The notes under the pieces were generated by a model, which saw only the letters and a list, made by a program, of their open reading frames with translations, searched no databases and had not been told where the DNA came from. A program made the translations under genes and the position numbers. From Methylobacterium nodulans ORS 2060 (GTDB taxonomy: Bacteria > Pseudomonadota > Alphaproteobacteria > Rhizobiales > Beijerinckiaceae), in the NCBI RefSeq assembly GCF_000022085.1, contig NC_011894.1, forward strand, positions 832,501 to 896,500: 64,000 nt of DNA, read 5' to 3'. The stretch's first letter is position 1. Each line of letters begins with the position of its first letter. This document shows, piece after piece, positions 28,772 through 36,506 of this stretch.

Positions 28772-29112
28772 GTCGCCCTCTCCCGCGCTGCTCGCCGCCG
28801 ATCGGCGAACAGGTCGCAGACTACATCGCCCGTGCATTCGCGACCCGGATCGTCAAAGCCGTCAACGGAGCAGCGCCCAATCCCGCCGTTTCGCCGGACG
28901 ACGGCGATCCCGGCGTCGAGCGGCCCGGACGACGCACCACCGGTGCGGGCCGGCGGCGAGGCTTCAAACGAACACTCTGCTTCCAAACCGAGTGGGCGTG
29001 TGTCGGTCCCCACAAACAGCATCTCGGTGCCTATACTCGCACGTCTTCGAGGCTACATTGATCTCGTTGAGCGTGGCGACGAACGACCACGCTCCTCGGG
29101 AGGATCGTCACC
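28772..29112. other. 341-bp divergent intergenic region
   Basis: The region separates mgtC (minus) from the beta-propeller gene (plus) and should hold both promoters. No coding frame with bias was seen. A GGGAGG ribosome site ends it, before the ATG at 29113. Confidence 0.4.
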
Positions 29113-30270
29113 ATGCGACTGCGTCTGCACGCCCTTGCACTCGTGTCCGCAGCAAGCCTCGCCGGAATGCCCGTCCGCGCCGAGATCGCCGTCTCCGCGA
29201 ATGACGGCCACACGGTTCTGACCGATGCAGGGGCTCAGGTTGCTGCCTCACCCCCCGCACCCGACACCGTCACGGTGCTCGACCTGTCGGCGTCGCCGCC
29301 CAAGGTCATCGGCGAGGTGAGCGCACCTGCCAGCGTCGTCGGACCTCCGCAATCCGTTGCCGTCGCGCCGGATGAGAGCTTCGCCCTGGTCACCAGTTCC
29401 ACGCGCATCGATCCCAACGACGCCGGCAAGATCGTGCCGGACGATCGCCTCACCGTCATCGACCTCAAGAGCATGCCGCCGACAATCTCGACCACCCTGC
29501 GCGCAGGCAAAGGGGCGGCTGGCGTCTCGATCAATCGGGAGGGTTCGCTGGCTCTGGTGGCGAACCGGGCGGAGGGGACCGTTTCAGTCTTCAGGATCGC
29601 CGGGAAGGACCTCACCCCGGCGGGCAAGATCGACCTCGGCAATGAGAAGGCGGGACCGAGCCATGTCGTGTTCACCCGCGACGGTCGCGAGGCTTACGTG
29701 ACGAGGGACGGCGACAGCAAAGTCTCGGTGCTCACGGTCGAGGGCAGCCAGGTCGCCTATGCGAAACGCGATCTGACCGCGGGCGTGCGTCCTTACGGGA
29801 TCGAGATTACCCCGTCCGGTGACGTGGCGCTCGTGGCCAATGTGGGCACGTCGAGCGGCGACCAGGACACCGTGAGTGTCATCGATCTCCGCGCCAAGCC
29901 GTCACGCGTGGTCAACACGGTGTCGGTCGGCCCGACGCCGGAGGGCATCCGCCTCTCACCGGATGGGCGCTATGCTGCGCTGGTGATCGAGAACGGCAGC
30001 AACCTCGCCAAGGCGTCGCCCTTCTTCAGCGACAAAGGCATGCTTCGGATCTATGCGCTCTCGGGCACGGACCTCAGGAAGGTGGCCGAGGCTCCGATCG
30101 GGCGCTGGTGTCAGGGGGCGGTCTGGACCAAGGACAGCAGGACCGTGCTGGTTCAGTGCATGGTGGACCGCCGGATCGAGCCATTCCACTTCGATGGCAC
30201 CACCCTGGCTGCCCGGGAGCCGATCGCGCTGAGCGCCGGTGGTGCGGGGTTCCGCACCGCCGAGCCATGA
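29113..30270 (+). CDS. secreted beta-propeller (YVTN-like) protein
   Basis: The 385-aa protein has a Sec signal peptide (MRLRLHALALVSAASLAGMP, cleavage after VRA). About six to seven blades of 40-50 residues follow, each with a 'D..SVIDL' or 'LSPDGRYAAL' pattern, as in YVTN and 6-phosphogluconolactonase-like propellers. No catalytic motif is clear; it may bind a ligand or protein in the periplasm. The stop is 199 bp from the distal end of the CRISPR array. Confidence 0.8.
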   Translation: MRLRLHALALVSAASLAGMPVRAEIAVSANDGHTVLTDAGAQVAASPPAPDTVTVLDLSASPPKVIGEVSAPASVVGPPQSVAVAPDESFALVTSSTRIDPNDAGKIVPDDRLTVIDLKSMPPTISTTLRAGKGAAGVSINREGSLALVANRAEGTVSVFRIAGKDLTPAGKIDLGNEKAGPSHVVFTRDGREAYVTRDGDSKVSVLTVEGSQVAYAKRDLTAGVRPYGIEITPSGDVALVANVGTSSGDQDTVSVIDLRAKPSRVVNTVSVGPTPEGIRLSPDGRYAALVIENGSNLAKASPFFSDKGMLRIYALSGTDLRKVAEAPIGRWCQGAVWTKDSRTVLVQCMVDRRIEPFHFDGTTLAAREPIALSAGGAGFRTAEP

Positions 30271-30469
30271 TTGGCTGGCGCCGACGCAATCTCGGCATGA
30301 GCGGCTCGCACGTGCGAGCCGCTTTGGCACTTCCAGGCTCATCAGCCACTCCCGCGGCCTTGACCTGCGGTGGGTCTGCCCGCCGCGCATCGCCGTCCCA
30401 ATCGATCGCCATCTGGCCGATCGGCACCTCCAGCCGCTCGCCACGCGTCACGCTCGTGACCATGTCCGC

Positions 30470-31220
30470 GTTTCAACCCGCGCCCCCGTGAGGGGGCGAT
30501 GGCGTGTCGCTGGTCCGCACAACCGAGCGACTGCTGTTTCAATCCGCGCCCCCGTGAGGGGGCGACGCGGCGAGCGGCCGAGGCCGATCGCCTCGCTGCC
30601 GTTTCAATCCGCGCCCCCGTGAGGGGGCGACTGGACCTGGCGGAGTGAACCCAGTCGCAGCCCGCGTTTCAATCCGCGCCCCCGTGAGGGGGCGACTGTC
30701 TCGCTTGCGCGTTCTGCGCTCGCTCTCGACTGTTTCAATCCGCGCCCCCCTGAGGGGGCGGCCTCGGCGCCACGCCCGAGGAGGCCCGGGAGCGGCGGTG
30801 TTTCAATCCGCGCCCCCGTGAGGGGGCGACGCAGGTCACGAGCATCGCGGTTTCGCAGTGGACGTTTCAATCCGCGCCCCCGTGAGGGGGCGACGTTCAA
30901 GCTCGCTAACAAGCTCTCCGCGCTGGAGTTTCAATCCGCGCCCCCGTGAGAGGGCGACCGAGGCGCTGGCCGCCTACCGGGCCGAGGCGCTGTTTCAATC
31001 CGCGCCCCCGTGAGGGTGCGACTTGCTCGCCCTGCTCAATCCGATCGGCCTCGTGACGTTTCAATCCGCGCCCCCGTGAGGGGGCGACGCCGTGGGCGTC
31101 ACCTTCGAGCCCTGGAACGCCAAGTTTCAATCCGCGCCCCCGTGAGGGGGCGACCGGACCGCGAGGTGGGCTTCCTGGCCCCGCACGATGTTTCAATCCG
31201 CGCCCCCGTGAGGGGGCGAC
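30470..31220 (-). CRISPR. type I-C-like CRISPR array, 12 repeats and 11 spacers
   Basis: Repeats of 31 bp start at 30470, 30536, 30601, 30666, 30732, 30800, 30864, 30928, 30992, 31058, 31124 and 31190. On the minus strand they begin GTCGCCCCCTCACGGGGGCG and end in CGGATTGAAAC, the I-C handle type, so transcription runs from 31220 towards 30470, away from cas2. Spacers are 33-37 bp and all different. The repeat at 30470 has two changes, one at each end region, as expected for the oldest, distal repeat. The repeats at 30732 (two changes), 30928 and 30992 (one each) are also mutated. The inner GCCCCC/GGGGGC arms form the hairpin that Cas5 would cleave next to. Confidence 0.97.
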
Positions 31221-31400
31221 TGCGCCACCTTAAGTGATGGCCTGCCAAGCGCAAATCGGCGCAGGCGCGCGAACGTCCTTCGATCGGAGCTTCACCCGGC
31301 CGGATGCCAGCCGGCGCGGCCCGGATTCGGCCGCGAAGGCAGGAGCTTGTGTCTTGCGCGAACGGGTGCGCGCAGGGCCGTGCGCTTGCGGTTCGCGCGG
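31221..31400 (-). promoter_or_regulatory. CRISPR leader region
   Basis: This is the 180-bp stretch between the cas2 stop and the first (leader-proximal) repeat, in the position of the leader from which the array is transcribed. It is not notably AT-rich, unlike many leaders, and I could not assign -35/-10 boxes with confidence. Assignment is by position and repeat orientation only. Confidence 0.55.
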
Positions 31401-31685
31401 TCAGAACACGAGCGGGCCGTCGAGGTCGGGGGCGGGCTTGGCGCCGACATGCTCCACGCGCCGTCGCCCCTCGGCACCAAGACGGTAGAAGCGCAAGGAG
31501 TCGCGCTCCGGGTCGATCAGTCCGATGAGCCGGGCGCGCAGGGCCGTCCATTGCGCCGGCTCCACCTCGCATTCGAAGACCGAGTTCTGCACGCGCTGGC
31601 CGACATCGAGGCAGGCGCGCGCCACCCGGCGCAGGCGCGTGCGCCCGGCCGGCGTCTCCGTGTTGACGTCGTAGGCGACGAGCAT
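31401..31685 (-). CDS. cas2: CRISPR-associated endoribonuclease Cas2
   Basis: The 94-aa protein opens with the Cas2 signature MLVAYDVNTETPAGRTRLRR, whose Asp (YDV) is the conserved acidic residue, and continues with VGQRVQNSVFECEVE and a C-terminal strand. It forms the structural dimer of the Cas1-Cas2 integrase. The ATG at 31685 lies 43 bp after the cas1 stop. It is intact, although its partner cas1 is frameshifted. Confidence 0.95.
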   Translation of the reverse strand: MLVAYDVNTETPAGRTRLRRVARACLDVGQRVQNSVFECEVEPAQWTALRARLIGLIDPERDSLRFYRLGAEGRRRVEHVGAKPAPDLDGPLVF

Positions 31686-31728
31686 CAGCACGCGCCACCC
31701 TCCCCCGCAGGCAGGCCGGCAGACCTGC

Positions 31729-32771
31729 TCATTTCCACACGAAGGCCGGGTAGCCGTCGAGGTCGCCGCGCAAGTGCCGGGCGAGCATCTGGGCCTGCGC
31801 ATGCGCGACGAGGCCGAGCGGCATCGTCTCGTCGAGAAAGGGATGGCGCAGCTCGTCGCGCTTGCGCTCCTGACAGGCGACGAGGACGCGCCGGCGCGCC
31901 TCGTCGGTGAGCCGCACCCCGCCCGCCTCCTCCACCACGAAGTCGTCAGCCGCGAGTTGGCGGCGGTTGACGAGGCTGAGAACCAGCCGGTCGGCCAGCA
32001 CCGGGCGCAGCTCCTCCATCAGGTCGAGCGCGAGGCTCGCGCGGCCCGGCCGGTCGGCGTGCAGGAAGCCGACACCTGCGGATCGAGCCCGTGCGCCTCC
32101 AGCGCCGAGCGGCAATCGTGCCCGAGCAGGGCATAGAGGAAGGACAGAAGGGCGTTCAGCCGATCGAGCGGCGGCCGGCGCGAGCGGCCGCCGAAGCGGA
32201 AGGCGGGATCGTCCACGCGCACGAGCGCGCCGAAGACCCCGAAATAGACCTGCGCCGCCTCGCCCTCGAGGCCGCGCAGGGCAACGACATGAGCGGCGAC
32301 GAAGGTGCGCCGGGCGATGTCGGTCAGCCGTGCCTCGGCGGCGGCGAGACCGGCGACCGCGTCCGGCGGCAAGCTCTCGCCGTGGTCGCGCAGCGCCCGG
32401 CGGATCACATTGCGCTGGTTGGCGGCCTTGGCGGCGACGATGCCGCGCACGATGACGGTGGCGCGGGCGGGATCGTCGCCGGCGCGGAACTGCGCCCGGC
32501 GCAAGAGGACATTGCCCGTGCGCGGCCCCTCGATCCGGGCGAGGAAGCGGCCGTTCGGATCGAGGTAGGAGAGCGTGATGCCGGCCTCGGCGCAGGCGGC
32601 GAGCAGCGCCGGCGAGGCGCCGGCCCGGCCGAAGCTGACGACGCCGTCGAGCAGGTGCAGCGGCGCCCGGCCGCGCTCGGCGCCCTCGACCTCGACGACG
32701 AGGTTCGCGCCGTCCTTGCGCAGCCATGCGCTCTCGCTCGTCACGTAGATCGTGTTGCGCAGGCGGCGCAT
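31729..32771 (-). pseudogene. cas1: CRISPR integrase Cas1, frameshifted by a 2-bp duplication
   Basis: Reading from ATG 32771, the protein matches type I-C Cas1 (RLRNTIYVTSESAWLRKDG, RGLEGEAAQVYFGVFGALV with probable catalytic Glu169) up to residue 233 (GLDPQV). It then leaves frame and stops at 32019. The expected continuation (GFLHADRPGRASLALDLMEE to the stop at 31729) is intact in another frame. The junction (plus strand GACACCTG, 32071-32078) contains AC twice; removing one copy restores 346 codons, normal for the family. The catalytic His and Asp lie after the break, so the truncated product should not integrate spacers. A sequencing error or programmed recoding is the alternative. Confidence 0.9.
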
Positions 32772-32775
32772 GGGA

Positions 32776-33405
32776 TCAGGCCTCGATCTGCGCCGCGAGC
32801 CAGCGCGCGACGCGCGGCGGCTTCTCCAGCCGCGCGGGACGGCAGAGCGCTTCGAGCGAGCAGCGCCGGCAGGCGGGCATGCGCCGGGGCGGGGGCGTGA
32901 TCCCGGCGGCGAGCATCGCCCGCGCCTCGGCCGCGACGCCCGCGGTGAGCTCGCGCAGCGCCGCATCGAAGGCGACGACCTGGCGGCGTCGCGGGGTGCC
33001 GTAGAACAGCGCGCCCTCGGGCACGGGCACGCCGAACATTTCTTCCAGACAGAGGCCCTGCGCGCAGAGCTGAACCTCGTCCGCCCGGTGCGCCTTGGGC
33101 TTCCCGCGCTTGTACTCGACCGGATAGGGCCTGGGCGGGCGGCCGCGGAACTCGACCGCGTCCGCCCGGCCGGCGACCCCGAGCCCGAAGGAGCGCAGCT
33201 GCAGCCCGCGCGCCACCGTCACGGCGGACCGGCTCTCGGCCCCGCCGGCATCGACCCGCTCGTGCAGGAGCCGTCCCTCCGCGGTCGCCACATCCTCCGC
33301 CCAGAGCCCTTCGAGGTGGATTAGGGCGCATTGGCGCGGGCAAAACAGGTGATGCTGGAGCGCCGAGATCGGGATCAGCGCGTCCTCGGCGGCGGGGTCA
33401 ATCAT
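32776..33405 (-). CDS. cas4: CRISPR-associated exonuclease Cas4
   Basis: The 209-aa protein is a PD-(D/E)XK nuclease with an Fe-S cluster. It has an N-terminal Cys in HHLFCPRQCALIH, acidic and Lys residues in GRADAVEF and PVEYKRGKPK, and a C-terminal cysteine group in ACRRCSLEALCR. Cas4 trims prespacers and checks the PAM during adaptation. Its start overlaps the cas3 stop by 8 bp and it ends 4 bp before cas1, so the adaptation genes are in one unit. Confidence 0.93.
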   Translation of the reverse strand: MIDPAAEDALIPISALQHHLFCPRQCALIHLEGLWAEDVATAEGRLLHERVDAGGAESRSAVTVARGLQLRSFGLGVAGRADAVEFRGRPPRPYPVEYKRGKPKAHRADEVQLCAQGLCLEEMFGVPVPEGALFYGTPRRRQVVAFDAALRELTAGVAAEARAMLAAGITPPPRRMPACRRCSLEALCRPARLEKPPRVARWLAAQIEA

Positions 33406-35641
33406 AGATCGCGAAGCCTCGCTCGGCGAAGTCCTCAAGTTCGAGAACGCCTGCCATGTAGCCCAGGAAGCCGGGATCGTACCGATAGGGAAACCAGAAG
33501 ATATCATGGCCGCGATGAACCGGACTGAGCCCAAGCGCATCGATCTTGTTCGCCCAAAGCTGGACGCTGCCGTTGAGAAGCGTGCGGAACGGCAGGTGCG
33601 CGCGATGTTCGAGCGCCTGCTTGAGCTGCGGATCAACGACGACGAGGCGGGTATCGACGTCGATCACCCTGCCGAGCGCCGCGACGCTCGGATAGTCACG
33701 GTCTCGTTCGGCCTTGGTCAGGGGATCGCCCTGAGCCTGGACCTTCTCGCGAAGCTCGCGATCCATGGCTCGCGTGACGAGATCGGCGGGATCGATCTGA
33801 TCGGCGGCGAAAGCTCCTTCCTTGAAGAGACGGCCGAGCACCCCGGCAGGAGCCGTCGCCGCAGGGTGAAGAACGAGGCCGTTCCCCGAGTCGATCACGA
33901 AGTCGAACACGCAGCCGCCGTGCTCACACTCGCCGTGCCGGTTCACGCGCCCGCCGATCTGGATGAGGCTGGCTGCGGAAAACCGCTCCCGGAACGCCGT
34001 CCTGAACGAGAAGTCGACACCTGCTTCTACGCAACTCGTCGCGACGAGCATCCAATCGCGATCCGGCTCCCCGAGGCGCGTCGCGATCTTGGCGATCACT
34101 GCGCTCCGGTCGCGAGGGCAGAGCGCGGTTGAGACGTGCATCACGTTGCGGTCGCCCGCTTCCTTCGCCAGCGCCCTCGCGACGACCGCAGCGCTCTGGA
34201 CCGTGTTGAGGATGACGAGATGCGGGCCGGGCGCGGCCAGCACGGCATCGGTGAGCTTGTCGACATCGGCGAGCCGGCCGAGGGTGGCATAGGAAATGCG
34301 CCGCGTTTCCGCACGCAGGACTCGTTGAGCGAGTGGCGACGGCATGAGTTCGGGCAACTCGCACTTGCCCTCCGCTACCACGGCCTCCTTCTCCCAGAAC
34401 CGCGCGAGCGAACCACTCGCCAGGACGAACCGGCAGGACCAGTGGCCTGCGAGTTCGCGGAGCCAGCGCCAGTTTTGCTGCCACAGCGGTGTGGGCAGGG
34501 CCGCATGGGCTTCGTCGAGGAAGACGGCCGATCCCGGCAACGCGTGCAGCTTGCGAAGGCGACTCGGCGCGTTGGCTGCAAGCGTCTCGAAGAACTGGAC
34601 GGCAGTGGTGACGACGATCGGCGCACGCCACGTCACGGCAAGGTCGCGCGTGTCCACGCTCTGAAAATCCGCTCGGTGGTGATGCTCTGCGACGACCTCC
34701 TCGGGATCTTCGCCAGGCAAAGTCACGGCGTCGCGCAGGCGCTTGACCGCTTGGGAGATCACGTTGGTGTAGGGCGCGACGATGAAGAGGCGGCGCAGCC
34801 TGTGCGCATCGGCGGCGCGCAGCAGGAAGGCCGTCACTGCCGTCGTCTTGCCGAGACCCACAGGGCCCTTGCACGCCACGAAGGGCGCATCGAGAGTGGC
34901 GGTACGGCACGCCGCGTAGAAATCGGCGCGATTGCGGTCGCGCTCCGGATTGCCGCTGGAGGGAAGGGCCGCGACGTACCAATCCAGAGCTTCGAGCCGC
35001 TCCCGCCATCGAGGCGGCGGCGCCTCGGGCGGCGGACCGCGCCCCGTGTCGAAACCGGCCGTGTCGGTGTGGTCGGCATCGACCAGACACGAGAGCTTCA
35101 GGCGGGTGGCAAGGCCGTGACGCGCGGGCCGCAGCGACGGAGCGTGCTGCTGACCGAGGCATGTCTCGTGGATCGCCAAGTAATCCGCCAGTAGACGATC
35201 GGTCCGCGCGGTCTGGATGTCGTGCGGCTCATAGTCGGTGCCGCTGCGCCGGCCGCGGAGCCGTCGTCCGTCGGCCACGAAATGCTCCGCCCAGCACGGC
35301 AGGCCAGGGCTGTGATGGGCCCGTACCAGCCAGGCGGCGCCCTCGGCCCCCTCCCGCATGAGATGTGCGACGCCAGCGTCGATGTGATCCCAGGGCAGGA
35401 CACCGTGGCGTCCTGCCCGGAGACCGTCTTGGTTGGCGGGGTCGAGCTTTCCGAGATCGTGATAAGTGGCCGCGTCAACCACGGTCTCGACGAAGCCCGC
35501 GCCGTCCATGCAGAACAGGGCCAATGCTTCTGCGTTGGCGCGGGCCATCTCTACGACGGCGCCGATATGCTCCGCATAAGTCTGCGGCTCGGCGTCAGCC
35601 GTTGGGGCCGAATGCGCCAGCGGCTCAGCCCCATGCGACAT
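33398..35641 (-). CDS. cas3: CRISPR-associated helicase/nuclease Cas3
   Basis: The 747-aa protein has an N-terminal HD nuclease (His25, His61-Asp62 in TYHDLGKLDPAN, His86, His93, His109-His110) followed by an SF2 helicase. The helicase has Walker A GPVGLGKTT (Lys265), the DEAH box at 376-379 (VFLDEAHAAL), motif III-like LASGSLARFW and the motif V/VI region ATSCVEAGVDFSF and QIGGRVNRHG. It degrades target DNA after Cascade recruits it. All key residues look intact. Its place between cas7 and cas4 is unusual: I-C operons normally start with cas3. Confidence 0.95.
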   Translation of the reverse strand: MSHGAEPLAHSAPTADAEPQTYAEHIGAVVEMARANAEALALFCMDGAGFVETVVDAATYHDLGKLDPANQDGLRAGRHGVLPWDHIDAGVAHLMREGAEGAAWLVRAHHSPGLPCWAEHFVADGRRLRGRRSGTDYEPHDIQTARTDRLLADYLAIHETCLGQQHAPSLRPARHGLATRLKLSCLVDADHTDTAGFDTGRGPPPEAPPPRWRERLEALDWYVAALPSSGNPERDRNRADFYAACRTATLDAPFVACKGPVGLGKTTAVTAFLLRAADAHRLRRLFIVAPYTNVISQAVKRLRDAVTLPGEDPEEVVAEHHHRADFQSVDTRDLAVTWRAPIVVTTAVQFFETLAANAPSRLRKLHALPGSAVFLDEAHAALPTPLWQQNWRWLRELAGHWSCRFVLASGSLARFWEKEAVVAEGKCELPELMPSPLAQRVLRAETRRISYATLGRLADVDKLTDAVLAAPGPHLVILNTVQSAAVVARALAKEAGDRNVMHVSTALCPRDRSAVIAKIATRLGEPDRDWMLVATSCVEAGVDFSFRTAFRERFSAASLIQIGGRVNRHGECEHGGCVFDFVIDSGNGLVLHPAATAPAGVLGRLFKEGAFAADQIDPADLVTRAMDRELREKVQAQGDPLTKAERDRDYPSVAALGRVIDVDTRLVVVDPQLKQALEHRAHLPFRTLLNGSVQLWANKIDALGLSPVHRGHDIFWFPYRYDPGFLGYMAGVLELEDFAERGFAIYD

Positions 35642-35645
35642 GGCC

Positions 35646-36506
35646 TCAGCCCCAGCTCTTGGTGCAGAGGTCCTCGAAAGAGGCCAGCCGCGACCTGATC
35701 TCCGGCGGCAGTTCGGTCGGAATGTCGTAGTCCTCGATGCTGCGCGAAGGCTCGTTCGGATCGCCTTTGCGCCTGGGCGTCATCGCGTTGATGATCAGGG
35801 AGTCGGGGCAGGATCCGAGCGGGCTCTTGTGCTCGGCGTACCATGCGTGGAGCATCTCGACGAAGGGTTGGATGGCGGAAGCGGTGTGCGGGTAGGCATG
35901 CGGAATGAGAAACTTGAGAAGATCGATATCCCTTTCATCGCACCCGCTGCGCTGCGCGGCGGTCGGGTTGACGAAGAAGGGCATCACGTAGACGGCGTGG
36001 ACGACCGCCCGCCACGCGAGCGGCGCCATGCCCCTGTCCTTGTCGCCCTCGACGCCGGCCTTGTTCGTCAGCGTTAGCCGGGTAACCTCGATCGGCGCGA
36101 CGCTGATGCCAGGCCCGAACTGGACCGCTCCGGTCGTGATGAACTTGCCTTTGTCGCCCTCCTCGATGAACGTATTGCCGAAAAGGCGGCCGTCCCAGAA
36201 CTTGTTCTTCATCGCCTCGATGTCCAACGCGGCGATGCTTTTGCGGTCGCGGCCGCGGGCCTCAAGGATATCGAAGCCGCGCCCGTTTGCGCCGAGCATC
36301 AGGCTCGACGACGCGGCAGCCCAGACCGGACCTGATTTCTCGGCCGCAAGGTCGCGGAGCTTGCGCTTGAACGACACTGGGGAGATCAGCCCACGGCCGT
36401 CCGTGTCGAGCGTGCGCGGCTCGCTCTCTGCGTCCGGGTCGCCATTCGGGTTCGAGTTCTTTACCTCGATGATCAGCAGTCCCGAACCACGGTTGAAGTC
36501 AGTCAC
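35646..36506 (-). CDS. cas7: Cascade backbone protein Cas7 (Csd2/Csh2 family)
   Basis: The 286-aa protein contains the Csd2/Csh2 signature SGLLIIEVKNSNPNGDPDAE, followed by GLISPVSFKRKLRDL, DGRLFGNTF and GAVQFGPGISVAPIEVTRLT. It coats the crRNA as the multi-copy backbone of the effector complex. The GTG at 36506 overlaps the cas8 stop by 8 bp; a longer upstream frame exists only within cas8. It is somewhat diverged from the common I-C Csd2 sequences I can recall. Confidence 0.9.
   Translation of the reverse strand: MTDFNRGSGLLIIEVKNSNPNGDPDAESEPRTLDTDGRGLISPVSFKRKLRDLAAEKSGPVWAAASSSLMLGANGRGFDILEARGRDRKSIAALDIEAMKNKFWDGRLFGNTFIEEGDKGKFITTGAVQFGPGISVAPIEVTRLTLTNKAGVEGDKDRGMAPLAWRAVVHAVYVMPFFVNPTAAQRSGCDERDIDLLKFLIPHAYPHTASAIQPFVEMLHAWYAEHKSPLGSCPDSLIINAMTPRRKGDPNEPSRSIEDYDIPTELPPEIRSRLASFEDLCTKSWG

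Noticed and set aside
30604..31196. Short minus-strand frames with repeated 'VAPSRGRGLK' blocks
   Set aside because: These are translations of the CRISPR repeats, not proteins; the period follows the repeat-spacer units.
32091..32900. Plus-strand frame of about 270 codons opposite cas1 and cas4
   Set aside because: It is antisense to recognisable cas genes and has no domain; it does not explain the cas1 frameshift.
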